This document shows positions 37,801 through 49,900 of a stretch of DNA of 64,000 nt, piece after piece; positions within the stretch are counted from its first letter, which is position 1; each line of letters opens with the position of its first letter. The notes beneath the pieces are model-generated. The model was not told where the DNA came from, made no database searches, and worked only from the letters and a program-made list of their open reading frames with translations. Source of the stretch: Emydura subglobosa (lineage: Eukaryota; Chordata; Testudines; Chelidae); NCBI GenBank assembly GCA_007922225.1, contig ML679989.1:17815570-17879569 (forward strand), read 5' to 3'. Position numbers and translations under genes: made by a program.

Positions 37801-40800
37801 GCTTGATTTCATGAAGCCACGTTGTTTATGGGGATGGGCTGTGACAGCTAACAGAGTCCAGTGTGAGACCAATTTTCTGATGTGCCAGGCCTTAGCAGGA
37901 CTTCCAAGTCCTGCCTTTGGACACTGAAATCAATCATGTAGGCACATGGAAGAGGCACTCTGAAATCCTTCTTGGCTGACATTCAACAAGATTCATCCGC
38001 AGGATTCTGATTTAGCAACTCCATTCATAGCACATCCATGTTTTACACTGGGGCCACGTTTTCAAGGTTGGATGCTTTAAAGCTAGGCATTGCGTAAGCT
38101 CAACACAGATCAGAGCGTGATACCAGATAGCACAAGGATTTGACCCTGTGTTCTTTCTTTAGGTGATAAAGGATCTCCTGGAGCACCTGGAACAACAGGT
38201 GAGAACCTCTGCCCTCTTTCATACCAAAATCCTTTGGAGGTTCATCTTTAAAGTGCAGCTCAGTGCTAAAAAGGAAGTCCTTGGAAGTATCACAGTGGAG
38301 TCTCATCTTTCAAGGGTCCTATTGAAAATTTGTTTAGTTTACATGTAAGAGATTTCTTTTCCCTAGTTACCAGCCTTGCAAATTCAACCTGAGATCTGAG
38401 AGTCATGCTGGGTTCTTCCCTTTTTTTTAAATCACCGCAAATAACAAGTGCCTTCATTCCTGTGAAACACCACAGTGTTCAAATCGTGCCCTTAATAAAG
38501 TCTATGCAATCCTATTGATTTCAATAGGTTTACACAATTATAAGTGATCAGTTTTAGTAAACAGTGCTGTTGATGCTGCAGCAGATGAAGACTCTGACAC
38601 CACCTACCACAGAGGTGGAAACATGAATAAACGGCAATTTGAAGAAGTTTGTGTGTTCAGAATAATATCTATTAAGCTGGTGACAGTGTCAAAAGGCCAT
38701 TTGTTTATCGCCACTTTTCAGGGTAGAACTGCATTTAAAAGCAGAGGACATGGACCACAAAGAAACTGACTTCCCCTCTCTCCCTCTGCCTCTTCCCCCC
38801 CCAGTTATGAATGTTAGAAATGTAGAGAAATATTGTGAAGTGAAGCCTGTAGATACAGGTCAACATGTGGTCATCCAAGTGTTGCAACAGCTCCCCTAAT
38901 TACATACAGATGGCATTTTGGCCAATGCCAGAACTCATATAACAGGAAAATTTCTTGATTAAGATGACCCAGTTGCCCCATAATTCCCTCTCCATGTGAA
39001 TCCTGGGAGAAAGGCCAGTTTCCGCTTAAATAAAGATGTATCCTTTGACGAGAGGTTACGACTAATCACAACCCTTTCCTCTCCAGTAGCTCCTTTCCTC
39101 CAAGGATTTCAAAGAGCAATTTATAGATCTAAATTAAGTTTTACAATAGCCTGCCCACACTCCCTAGTGCGCTGGGGCGAGGCTACATTCTGAGAGTGCC
39201 AGATGGAGAAGGGATAGTGCAACCTGCTTCCCGATTCAGGGTTGGCTTGCTCCAGGGCCCAGCAGAACCAACAAACAAGAAGCTAGTTGCACCCTCAAGG
39301 TACTCCACTGCGTGTGTAGGATTCCCACAAGTGCACAGACTAAAATTGACCCTGGCTTGTGCCTAGGACATCTGTCTCATCTAAGGAGGGAAGGTGTCTT
39401 GCAGCCTCCTCTCCTTTGGTGGGAATGCATCATCCAGTTGACAATGAAAGAAACACCTAGGAATAATGGCTCATGAAAATACAAACCCAGCCAACTTCAC
39501 ACTGAACTTACAGCACTCTTTGTGCATCTCCAACCCAGAGGAATGTATGTGCAATCTACAGCATTTGTATTATAGTCACCATGAGCAATTCACAGAGAGT
39601 CACTCCTTTTTTATTGCTTTTTCCTGCACAGGAGGGAAAGAACTGGACAGCATACAATGCAAGAAAGGTGAGTAATTACTGGTCAGTCAGTTCATTCTGC
39701 TCCGGAAGACACAGAACCTCACTTCAGAATGCAGAAGCACATTTGATTCCTCCCAACTTTTGTGATGGTTGTGGTGTTTGTCACCTTATTCTTGGTCATC
39801 ACAAACACATACACAATAGTGAAGCTCATTTTAAACGGATCTCCTCTTTAAAGAACCTGACTCAATTTCAGAACTGAAACCACAGAGTGGAGTTTTCAGT
39901 TCTTGCCTTCACCCAAACCAACAGAAGATTAACAAAGCAGGTGCCAGTAAGATGGCTACAATACTCAAATATCATGCTGGTCAATGGGATGGTTGCATAG
40001 ATTGATGCAGTGGTATTCAGGCAGTTAAGAGTTGAGAATTTTTCTGCTGTTTGACAAACTCCCTGAGGGAGGACAGCTGGCTTTGTTGTTAAGGCAATAG
40101 ACTGGCACTTGGATGATCCAAGATCACTACCTGGTTCTGTCACAGATGTTCAGTTTTAGTAAAGTGGGGTTGGTGAGGTCTCTTCCTCCTTGTTATTGTT
40201 CTAGACAGTTTGCAATAATGTTTAATTTTAATCATCATTTTAAATTCTGGTTCTGGCCAGGAGCAAAAAACTGCAAGGAGCTGTTAGCCAGAGGGAACGT
40301 CCTGAGTGGCTGGTACACGATCTACCCCCAGGACTGTAACGCCATGACCGTGCTGTGCGACATGGACACAGATGGCGGGGGATGGATTGTAAGTGAGAAT
40401 GGCATTCACACAAATATCAGACACCCTCATGCAGAACAAGCTTCTGTCCCAGGATGTGAGAAACTGGAACCTTTGCAACCTTGCAATAGCCCATGGCACT
40501 GCATTACAGCCCTATGGATTTGGCTGATGTTCGTTTAAATGCTTTTGAAGAGACGAGTTCAATTCACCCTTTTTTGGTAAACGCTGATGCAAAGGACTTT
40601 AAAGCTATTGAATGCTGCCCCTAAGCTCTTCCCTGGGGTGCCACAGTGGCCTGACCACCAGAGGGAGTGGAAGCCAGAGAAAACACACTAGCTGTTCTTA
40701 AAAAGGAGGTGTATCAGTATTTAGTTTGTCATCATTTACACCAAAAGTCTTTAGTCCTGTTTCCCCAGAAATTCTCCTGCCTCTCAGGCAAGTCCAAAGT

Positions 40801-43687
40801 TTCTTAGGGAGGCAACCCTGCAGCCTGTATCCAGCTCTGCCCAGCCTTAGTACCTTTACCCCAAAGGTAATTGCACTGCTGAGGCTGTTTTCCTTATAGC
40901 ACTGCTCCGGCATGCCCAGTTCTCTTGCACACTATCGCTCCTCCTCTGCGATTAGCTGGATCTGAGTTTTATAGGCCCAGATCCCTCCCACTCCCAGCAG
41001 TCTCTGAGAGGATTGGTTAATTAGAACTAGCCCCATGGGACAGTACACTCTATCACAGATACATTATCAGTGCTCTCCACAGGGGATTTAAATGCACCAT
41101 TCTCATGACTGTTGCCACATTGAACATTTACCCCACAGGGGCTGAGCTCTTATTCATATGAGACTGAAACGAATTGGAGCCATTTAAACTTGGGAACCTG
41201 ATGTACATTTGGAGACTGGGAGAAGGTCTTTTTTTTTTTTTCTTTTAAATTCCGTTCCCCAGCTCTTATTAAGGGCAGACTCTGCTCTTCAGTTTCCTAC
41301 CTGAGCCCCTCTCATTTCCTTATAGGTTTTCCAGAAACGGGTGGATGGATCAGAGGATTTTTTCCGTGACTGGGCTTCATACAAGAGAGGGTTTGGCAAC
41401 CGGCTGTCAGAATTCTGGCTGGGGAATGACAATATCCACCTGTTAACATCGCTGGGTAAGAAATCACCACTGCAGTTTTTCAGTCTAATCCCTCCGCATT
41501 ACAGGGAACAATGGGACACACTAGCAATGGTGAAAATAACAACCAGGGCACTGAGCTTGTTTTTCACAACCCTTCTGGGAAAAGCCACTGAAGCAGAGAA
41601 CGCTGTAGCTCTAATGTAGAGGATGGATCATTTAAAACATTGAAAGGTCTTCAAACAGGCTCTGTCAGCCATATGATGGCTGAACTATGTACTGACACTG
41701 ATGAACTTCAGGGTAGGAGATGACTCTGGATACTCTGGGCCAGATTCTTCTTTGCTCTGCAATGCAAAATGACTGTAAAATGCTCCCATTCTGACTTGCA
41801 GTGGTGTAAATGGTTACAGAAGGAGCAAAGCAATGGAAAATCAGGCTGTCTCTTCTCAACTGCGGGTCGGCTGCTTTGGCACTGTTTGCTAATAGTCCAT
41901 TGTAGGATAGAAATCAGGTTGGTAATGCCAGCCCTGCAGCAAACATCAGGCTGACTTAGGTGCAAAAAGGACCCCAAATGTAGTGCCAAAACAGAATGTG
42001 CTCAATGTTTCATGCTCACATTGTTTTTAATAGGAAACTCTGAACTCCGCATTGACCTCAAAGACTTTGAAAACAACAAGCAGTTTGCCAAGTACAAGTC
42101 ATTCAAGATTGCAGGAGAGACGGAGAAATACAAACTGGTTCTTGGAGACTTTCTTGGCGGCACTGCAGGTAGGTTCTGGTTCTGGGCAAGTCTTAAACCT
42201 TTGACAGCTCAAAGAAAACAGGCCCAACCAGCAGAGAGAGATGACACCTTCTGGCAAAAGCAAAATAAATTCCTCCCTAATCGTCACAACTGTTTAAATG
42301 CTTAGGGGGAAAAATGTGCATCTTAGACACAGGATCAAATTTATTTACAGCATCTGGAAACTCAGTTCTAGGCAGTGCAGTTGGCAAGGAAACACTGACA
42401 GAGGGAATGGAGAACAGGAATCTTCCCTATCTGCATTGGAGCAGATGCTGTATTGATTAACACTGTGCAATCGGTGGGGATGCACAAGCTGTAAATCAGC
42501 TCAGAATGTGGCCCGTTGTTTTTGTATTTAGCCTCCAAATCTCTACGTTGATTTCACTAGCGACAACTGAAATTTTAGGAATTCTGAACCCAGTTGAACG
42601 CCGCGGATTTGAAACTCCATCAGGGCTCTATGAACCACTTGTCTGGTTAGAGATGGTTGTCCTTAACAGAGCACCCTAAGGCCGTGAGGTGGGAGGCCAG
42701 CGAGGTCTCTGCTCTAAGCTACAGCGTTCATGCGCCCCCACTACAACCACCGACACATTGAAGAGATGCAACATAATAGCATTCCCAAAGCACTGAGTTT
42801 CTCTAGTGACTTAGTAACCTCATTGCCAAAGCACTTCTTGTAACAGTGTGAAATCCTGGGACAATGTGGTCATGCTGCCATGTTAGAAGACCCAGCTTTC
42901 ACCCCATTGAGATGAGTAGGGTATATTTTTAAGAGTTGTTGAGTGAGTAGCACTAAAAGTATGTTTATATGTGTGATTTCCTATGTGCTGCCTCCTCCTA
43001 ATTCCTCCACCGCAAGGGTTTCCTGGTGCCTGGTAGTGAAATAAGCCACCCCGTGGCAGAACTGACTGGCTGGGATTTGGGGAATTAAACAGGTGATCAC
43101 ATATGACAGTGCAGCACTCAGCTACTATCATGCTGAGTGCTGGGGCCTTAACCAAGGTCCAATGACGTCCCTAGAAAGACCCTCATCCACTTCAATGGGC
43201 TTGAGATCAGGCCCTAGATCAGTGGTTCTCAATCCATGGCCCAATCAGCACACAGCTGCAGCGCATGTGACAACCGCAGGGCCCTACAGGCAGTATATAT
43301 ATATTGTGTAGCTGCAGCCTACATGGAGAGTTGCATATGCAACCCACAATGGTAAACAGGTTGAGACCCACTACCCTAGAAAGACAGAAACTGTAACAGC
43401 TCTTTAATGAAGTAACACAATTCTTTTCCACAGGTGATTCACTAACTCAGCAAAAGGACATGCCGTTTTCAACCAGAGACCGTGACAACGACCTGGCTTC
43501 AAGTGCTAGAAACTGTGCTGAAGTCTTCAAAGGGGCCTGGTGGTACAAGGACTGCCACTGGTCTAACCTGAATGGGATGTACTTGGCTGGTACCCATGCC
43601 AGCTTTGCCGATGGGGTGAACTGGAAGACGGGCAAAGGATATAACTATTCCTACAAATGGTCAGAAATGAAATTTAGGCCTGTCTAA
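33026..43687 (+). CDS. FCN: Ficolin gene C (10 coding exons, 334 aa)
   Basis: Secreted complement-activating lectin. Exons: 33026-33107, 34707-34820, 37064-37117, 37741-37776, 38163-38198, 39632-39667, 40261-40388, 41326-41455, 42034-42168, 43434-43687. All have GT-AG borders and the phases join to 1005 nt. Signal peptide core [13 protein letters not shown], then EDTCP and QGCPG cysteines. The collagen stalk has about 22 unbroken Gly-X-Y triplets, the longest in the cluster, with PGKAGP as MASP-binding motif. Linker exon [11 protein letters not shown]. Head: [59 protein letters not shown], ending SEMKFRPV. The loop after DRDND is two residues longer (LASSARNC) than in B and D. Start is the first in-frame ATG; the upstream block homologous to gene B is out of frame here. 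AATAAA at 43987. FCN subtype is not assigned. Confidence 0.94.
34858..34895. repeat. (TGA)n microsatellite in intron 2 of gene C
   Basis: About 12.7 perfect TGA units start 38 bp after the exon 2 donor. Likely length-polymorphic. It is close enough to the 5' splice site that length changes could in principle affect splicing, though nothing in the sequence shows this. Confidence 0.95.
35360..37063. other. Rest of intron 2 of gene C
   Basis: A TIR-like end (gggtttgtctagactagact) at about 35362 begins a probable element of the 'tgtctacac' type, with an end near 35470 or later unclear. The remainder, including several open frames at 35520-36054, shows no homology or splice signals that I recognise. 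Confidence 0.35.
43219..43373. mobile_element. Small hAT-like element in intron 9 of gene C
   Basis: The left end cagtggttctcaatccatgg and the right end aggttgagacccactac (reverse complement gtagtgggtctcaacct) are imperfect inverted repeats in the style of hAT MITEs. It is about 155 bp long and noncoding. Confidence 0.5.
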
Positions 43688-43986
43688 CTCAGCCAGCAGG
43701 CACACAATGGGAGAGAACTGCTCTCTGTTTCTTGCCTGTAACACGTTTCTGCCCTCTGTATTTTTGCTGGCAGTGTCTTCTCCTTTCTCCCTCCCACACC
43801 TGGGTCCTGAGTGTGGGGAATGCCCTGATCTTCATTTTGGTACCAGTGATTTCACTCGTTTCCTCCCGCTTCCACCTGTGACTGTGCCTTAGCTGCCCAA
43901 CTAAGAGAGCTGCTCCATGTGCTATAGGGCTCATGGCAGCGGATACGAGTGAAACAGTGGCACCCCCTTTCTAGACAGTAAGTAGC

Positions 43987-43992
43987 AATAAA
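43987..43992 (+). terminator. Poly(A) signal of gene C
   Basis: AATAAA 300 bp after the stop codon, in the context GCAATAAACGTAATCTCC. The same context (GCAATAAACTTCATCCTCC) follows gene D at 56329, which supports both as the inherited ficolin poly(A) signal. Confidence 0.8.
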
Positions 43993-45599
43993 CGTAATCT
44001 CCATTGAGCCAGGCTTAGAAGCTTGCGCGTATGGTTAAGGTAGTGGGTTGGGACTCCAGAGATGGGGCTTCAGGTGTTGCTGCTGCACTCCATTTCCTGT
44101 GTCATCTTTGGCAAGTAACGTAGGATCTGACCACACCACAGCTGGGAGGTGTAATTCCCACCTTGGGTAGACGTACATGCACTAGCTCTGATCGGCAGCA
44201 CTTTGGCCACGACACCTTGGGCTGGCCACCTGAGTGCACGCCAAGGACCGTGGACAGGATGGTGTAAGCTCGAGAGCTTCCCTCTCTCACCAACAGAAGT
44301 TGGCCCAATAAAAGATATTCCCTCACCCACAGTGTCTCTCTAGGATTGTAGATAGGCAGCTTACCTGAGCCTCTGCTCGCATCACCGCAACCGCACGACT
44401 AGGTTTAGTGCACTTGCTCGACCAGAGCTACAGTGTGCACATCTCCCCGAGCTGGGAATTGCACCTCCAGTTCCAGTGCAGACCTGCCTTTAATCTCTCC
44501 GTGCCCATCTGTAACATAGGGACTGTCCTACTTCCATTCACCCACCCTTTGTCTACGTAGACTGCAAGCTCTTTGGGGCAGGAACTCTTTAATATTGTTT
44601 GTACTGGACTTAGTGCGAGAAGGGGCCCCATTCCACGTCCCACTGTAATGCAGATACTAATGGGAGTCCTTAGACTTCTCTCAGAGCCAGATCCATACCT
44701 TCCTCTGCCTTTGCCTGCTCCCCGTAACATTGGTGAGACATGGCCCTCAGGTGCTGGCTCATCACAGGTGAAACTTCCATTCTCTTCTCAATAAGCATTT
44801 GCCAAGTGCATGTCTGGGGTGTAGAGTCTTCTTTGCAGGAGAAAAGAGTCTGAAAAAGAATTATTGTTCTATCTAGTTCTGGAGCATCCCATCACCATAG
44901 TAGCTAAGCATTTCCAGCTACCCCAGGTTTAATATGGTGAATATTTCCTAGCATTAATCCTCTCATGTATCACAGCTGAGTTGAGTCTCCATGAGGGAGC
45001 AGCTCTCTGAGTCCCTTGCTAGTGTTTCAGGCTCCTGCTGAGGTTGGCTCTGGTTCCACGCAGACCCCTTTGGAATGTGGCATGGTTTGTGTAGACTTGC
45101 TCACCTGGAGATTGCTGCCCGACTGAGTGACAACCGTGCTTTAGGGCTGCTTCAGTCCCAGGGATGTGTCTTCATGTTAATCCAAAGCCACAGAAGCCAT
45201 CGTGGGCAACGGAGCTGTGACCACAGGGAGTGAGAACAAAGGAAAAATCCTACCCCCCATCCACCCCACGTGGCTGAGTGCTTTAAACACTAAATAAAAC
45301 ACTGTGCTGTATAGCCAAGTCTCCTTTTCACTGTGTTCCTAGCTAAATGGAGAGCGCCCTGACTCCTCGAGTCTCACCCTGTGTGTCCTAGAAAGGAACA
45401 GTTCATTGAGTGGCTCTAGCCAACACCAAAGCGCACACTCTGCAGCAAAGAGACTGGTCCGACCTTGGGATATACACTGCTGCACATGTGCAACACCACA
45501 GAAATGATAACTAGTGAGACTCAAGGGCTGCACACTTTATTGCTTCTGTCCCGAGTGCACTGCACACGCCAGGGATTCTGCAGCCTTCCAGCCCCATCA
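43993..45599. other. Intergenic region between genes C and D, left part
   Basis: No gene recognised. A diverged MIR-like SINE starts at about 44027 (ggttaaggtagtgggttggg, then actccagagatggggc). At about 44245-44340 the sequence 'gtgtaagctcgagagcttc', 'caccaacagaagttggccca' and 'ataaaagatattccctcacc' resembles the end of a second Penelope-like family that I associate with reptiles. The remaining DNA shows nothing I can name. Confidence 0.45.
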
Positions 45600-45910
45600 C
45601 AAGCTACTTGTATGCCACCCTGGCATCCCCCATTGTTTCAGAGACTCACTGCAACCCTCCATCCCTATCTCAGGGGCTGTGTGTGTCCCCCCTACACCCA
45701 GACCATTGTCCCCATTCTCCCCCCATGCCAGGAGGTTTATGTGCCCCCACGCCTCTCTTTTCCACATGCCCCTATTCTCCCCACCCCCACAGTTGTTCCA
45801 TGTGCCTCCCCTGCCAGTGTCCCCCATTCTCTCCTCCACGCCAGGGGCTCAGTGTGCACTTCCATGCACCCTTCCTCCACCTACTCCCCCGTTCCCTTCC
45901 CCACTATTCT
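45600..45910. repeat. C-rich imperfect tandem repeat
   Basis: Units of roughly 50 to 60 bp recur, each with a 'ccccattctcc' block, then 'atgccagg' or 'acgccagggg', then 'tgtgtgtcccc' or 'tatgtgccccc'. Because the strand is very poor in stop codons, three overlapping plus-strand frames stay open for 136 to 178 codons. These are a composition effect; no frame has the pattern of a protein gene. Confidence 0.55.
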
Positions 45911-46886
45911 TACGTCTTTTCTTTCTGCCTGGACTCGAAGTCATTCAGAGTATCAACATCCTGGAAGAGCCGAGATAGGGGGGATTTGGATATGGTGTTA
46001 ATGGCTAGCAGCAGCTAGCTTTTCGATCCTTAGACAGTTGCAGAGGTGGTTGAAGCTGGCCAGGGGCTCTCTGTGCCCCATAGTGCCTCCCTCCCTTCTG
46101 GTTTTCCCATTTTTTCACCAAAAATCAGCAGGGTTCTTTTTGTGTCCTGCCTAGCTTGTTGCCGTAGCAACAGAGCTAGACTATTATGGGATAACTCAGC
46201 CAGTTCTGGCTGGTCTTACAGTAGTTGAATAAATCCTTGCCTGTGTGTGTTGCCATCTCGCTCCACGTTCCTGTCTGCTGGTTTCTGTCTGAGTGCAAGT
46301 AACTTCCAAATACCAAACATAACAGTTCTGCCTCCCCGGAAATGTAGTTATTGATTGGCTGCAGCATTCAAAAGTTCCTGCATTACAGCCAAAAAGAAAA
46401 AAAAAGTCACTGAGCCATCACTTTGCTTGGCTAAATAGTAATGCTGTCGATGCTCATGTATGCCAGGGCCCCTACTACAGACATGCTCAGTCCCGAATGA
46501 ATCAAACTGCCATTTTTCTTCCCTTCTCTCCCGCAGGAGACACGGCCAGTGTGAATTGTACAAAACTGGCAGTTGGGGGCTGACGTTCATGATGTCTTGT
46601 TAAAAACCAGTCCAACAAGTGCAGACGCATCACATCAATCCTGGGGAGAGACAAACTGCCTTGGGAAACTCTGAACTAAAGGTAGACTCACTGAAACGCT
46701 CCCGTGTCGGAAACCCAGCCAGGTTGCATAAGAAAATTGATTTCTAAAGCGCATTCTGTTGGCCCTCTGGGGACATTGCCTCTGTTTAATTTTCCACAGT
46801 GCAACCCCATAGGAAACAGCATGTGACGAGGGCGTGGGCAGAGCTAAGAATTAGGAGGTGCGAATGAACCTTGCATTCTCTTTGGC

Positions 46887-46894
46887 TATTTAAA
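46887..46894 (+). promoter_or_regulatory. TATA-like box of gene D
   Basis: TATTTAAA lies 101 bp before the ATG at 46988, in 'ggctatttaaagcccaatat'. It occupies about the same place as the TATA box of gene C. Confidence 0.6.
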
Positions 46895-46987
46895 GCCCAA
46901 TATATACAGTAGCACTCAAATGCCGAAGCAGAGACAAGTATGCGGTGCAGACAAATGGGGCTCCCGTTGCCAGGACCAGCACCAGTC

Positions 46988-49900
46988 ATGGGGAGAACCA
47001 TGCAGCAAATCCTCATCTCTTTACTCTGTCTAGCAGCAGCACTTTGTGAGGTTCAGGACACATGCCCAGGTGAGTGACAGACTAACCGGTTACCCTAAAA
47101 ACAACATGCTCCTTTCTACTCCTCTTGTAGAAGTATTATGAGCTCATTGGAGATAGCAGTGAATAGCACATTTTTATTGTGTCAGAAATAACCCTTCGTA
47201 GAGGAAAATGGAGATCTCAAAGATGCACTTATAGCTTCCCTACTGGCCCTTTTGGACTATCTTGTAATTTGCGAATTGCCAGTTATTAGCAGAGATGTAA
47301 GAAAAAAACTCTCACTCTAACGCGATCAGTTGTAATATCAGTCTTTTGATTTTTTTTAATCCTTCCTTTTCAAACTGAATTTTACCCTGTTAAAAGTATG
47401 TTAAAAATAGTGTCTACATCATTAATGAGTCAGTCTGTTGGACTCTACAAAATGGGCTAATGCTTGAGTGAAAATCACTTTGTATAAAAAAAAATGTGGT
47501 TTTTTGCCAGGGAAAAGTAACCCATTCATTGATTTCTCGTTAGACAAATTTGTTGGGAATGGAAATGGGGGGCGGGGCTGTGAAATGACAGAAAAGGAAA
47601 GAGTGAAAAACATGGTGTGAGTTCTGTGAAAGGAAAATTGTGAATTTTGCCCACCTAAGGACCTGTCAGTCCCTTTCAGCTAAGTATTGGAATGTCTAAG
47701 GTTAGTTCTCCTGGTGGTAGGTCTGAATCCTTATAAAGTCATTCCTCTATTATTGCTTTCCGTGACGTCTTTAAAGATCCATCGAATTCCTAAAGGCGAG
47801 AGGACTGCTCAGTCATAGGTTAGGGGTCTATTACAGGAGTGGGTGGGTGAGGTTCTGTGGCCTGCGTTGTGCAGAAGGTCAGCTGAGATGATCATACTGG
47901 TCCCTTCTGACCTTAAAGTCTATGAGTCCATGAGAAAGATCCATAAAGCCTTGTGGGCACTGATCCGAGGTGGTCATTGACAGCTGGAATTTGCAGAATA
48001 TTTCAGACCCTGAGGTCCTCCTTACAAATGTCATCCATTTCTTTCTTTCCCCAGAGGTGAAAATAATGGGACTCAGCGGCTCGGATAAACTTGCCGTTCT
48101 CCAAGGTTGTCCTGGGACTGCAGGACCACCAGGGCCCAAAGGAGAACCTGGAGCTGTAGGAATGAAAGGTACGTCTCTGACCCCGAGTGAGAATCAGTGC
48201 AAGCTATCCCCAACCAATCTCCTCCTGACAGCACTGTGCCCGTTTGACACTTCATGAGTTCCAGGTTTTGGGGCACAGTTCCAACTACAGCTTTTATTGA
48301 GACTAGAAAACAAGTGAGTCACTCACTCAGTCACAGGCTTCTGGGTTGCAAACAGGTAGTAACGCACAAGGGGGCTGGAACACTTTGTATAGTGAGGGGT
48401 GCTGACAGCCATTGAACCAAACTGTAATACCTGGATATGACAGAAACCACTTCAAGGCGGGGGCCCCCCTAGCACCTATGGTAATGCATCTTTGGAAATG
48501 GACAATCAGAACATCTGAGCCAGGGGTTCTGAAGCTGGGGAAGGTCACAACCTCCCGACCCTTCCCATATTGCTAAATGGAAAGACATCCCAGCTAGATG
48601 GGAAGGGTGACCTGAGCACCTGGTATGGAAAAGGTTGAGAATCACTATCCAAACCACCCACAGTATATCAATAAGATACATGTACATGGAATAAAACACA
48701 TAGGACCAAATCTTGCAGTCCTAACAGCTCTTACTCGTTATGAATTCTGCTTGAACTCAATGGGAGATTAGCTTGAACAGTGATAGCAGGGTCAGGTCAA
48801 GGCAAAATGAAAGGAAATTAGATATTGTGTCTCTAGCTATAGGTACCTTTTTCCACATGCCTTATAGACATAGCTGATTGTAAATGAGTGATTTGGAAAT
48901 CTGGTTCCTTTTGTGCATTTAGAGGTTTATAAATGCAAGGAAATATTTCTTCCATGTTCTGTGTTTGTAGGAGAAAGGGGAGCTCCAGGGAACCCTGGGA
49001 AAGCTGGACCAGCAGGGGCAAAAGGTAAAGCACTAAAAAGCAGAGAACGCTCTTCATTCTGCTTATCATTTAAATAACAGAGATTTTTTAAAATAAATTC
49101 ATATATTTTAAAGCCCTATGACCTCGAGTCTGACCTCCTGTAGAACACAGGCAGAGAACTTCTGGTTGAGCATATCTTTGAGAATGATATACCATATCTT
49201 TGAGAAAAGATATTCAGTCTTGACTTAAAGACTGTAAATGATGGACAATCCTCACATCCGTAGGTAAAAACGACGAGAGTTCTGTAGCACTTTAAAGACT
49301 AACAAATTTAATTTCAGCAGGCATAAGCTTTCATGAGCTTCAGCCCACTTCCTCAGATGCAGTTGGTAGAAATGATACAGCAAATAGGTAACATATATAG
49401 TAGGCAACATATACATATCCAAGGGTATAGATAACAATGGGGTAGGTGGATAAAAACCAGGTACTTGAGGCCTAATTACAACCATTGAGTAGGAGGTGAG
49501 AATGGGTTCTCTCACTGGAGCATCTCATACTGACTATTGTCAGAGAGACAGGACACTGGACTAGATAGACCATTCTGGCAGTGTATAAGAACATAGGCAC
49601 AACATACGGATGATTTATGGCCCAGTCCAGTTGTCACTGAAATAAATGGGATTCTTACGGTAGACTTTACTGGGAGTTGGATCATGCCCTCCAGGTGAAA
49701 TTCACCCCTGTGTAGGTGGACAGTGACGTGTCTATACAACACTTACATCCTGCTTCAGCTTTACTTAGTGGCCTTAAACCATGCCTAAGCCTTCTGCTGG
49801 CCTTCTGCAGAGGGGTGAATTCCTTATTGAGCAAATTCTGAGCTGCTATATCCTTTTTGCCAGAACTATCCTGTTCTGGAATTAGCAGCATTATTTTTCC

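Noticed and set aside
45465..46018. 178-, 154- and 136-codon open frames
   Set aside because: Three frames are open at once over a C-rich tandem repeat; this is a base-composition effect.
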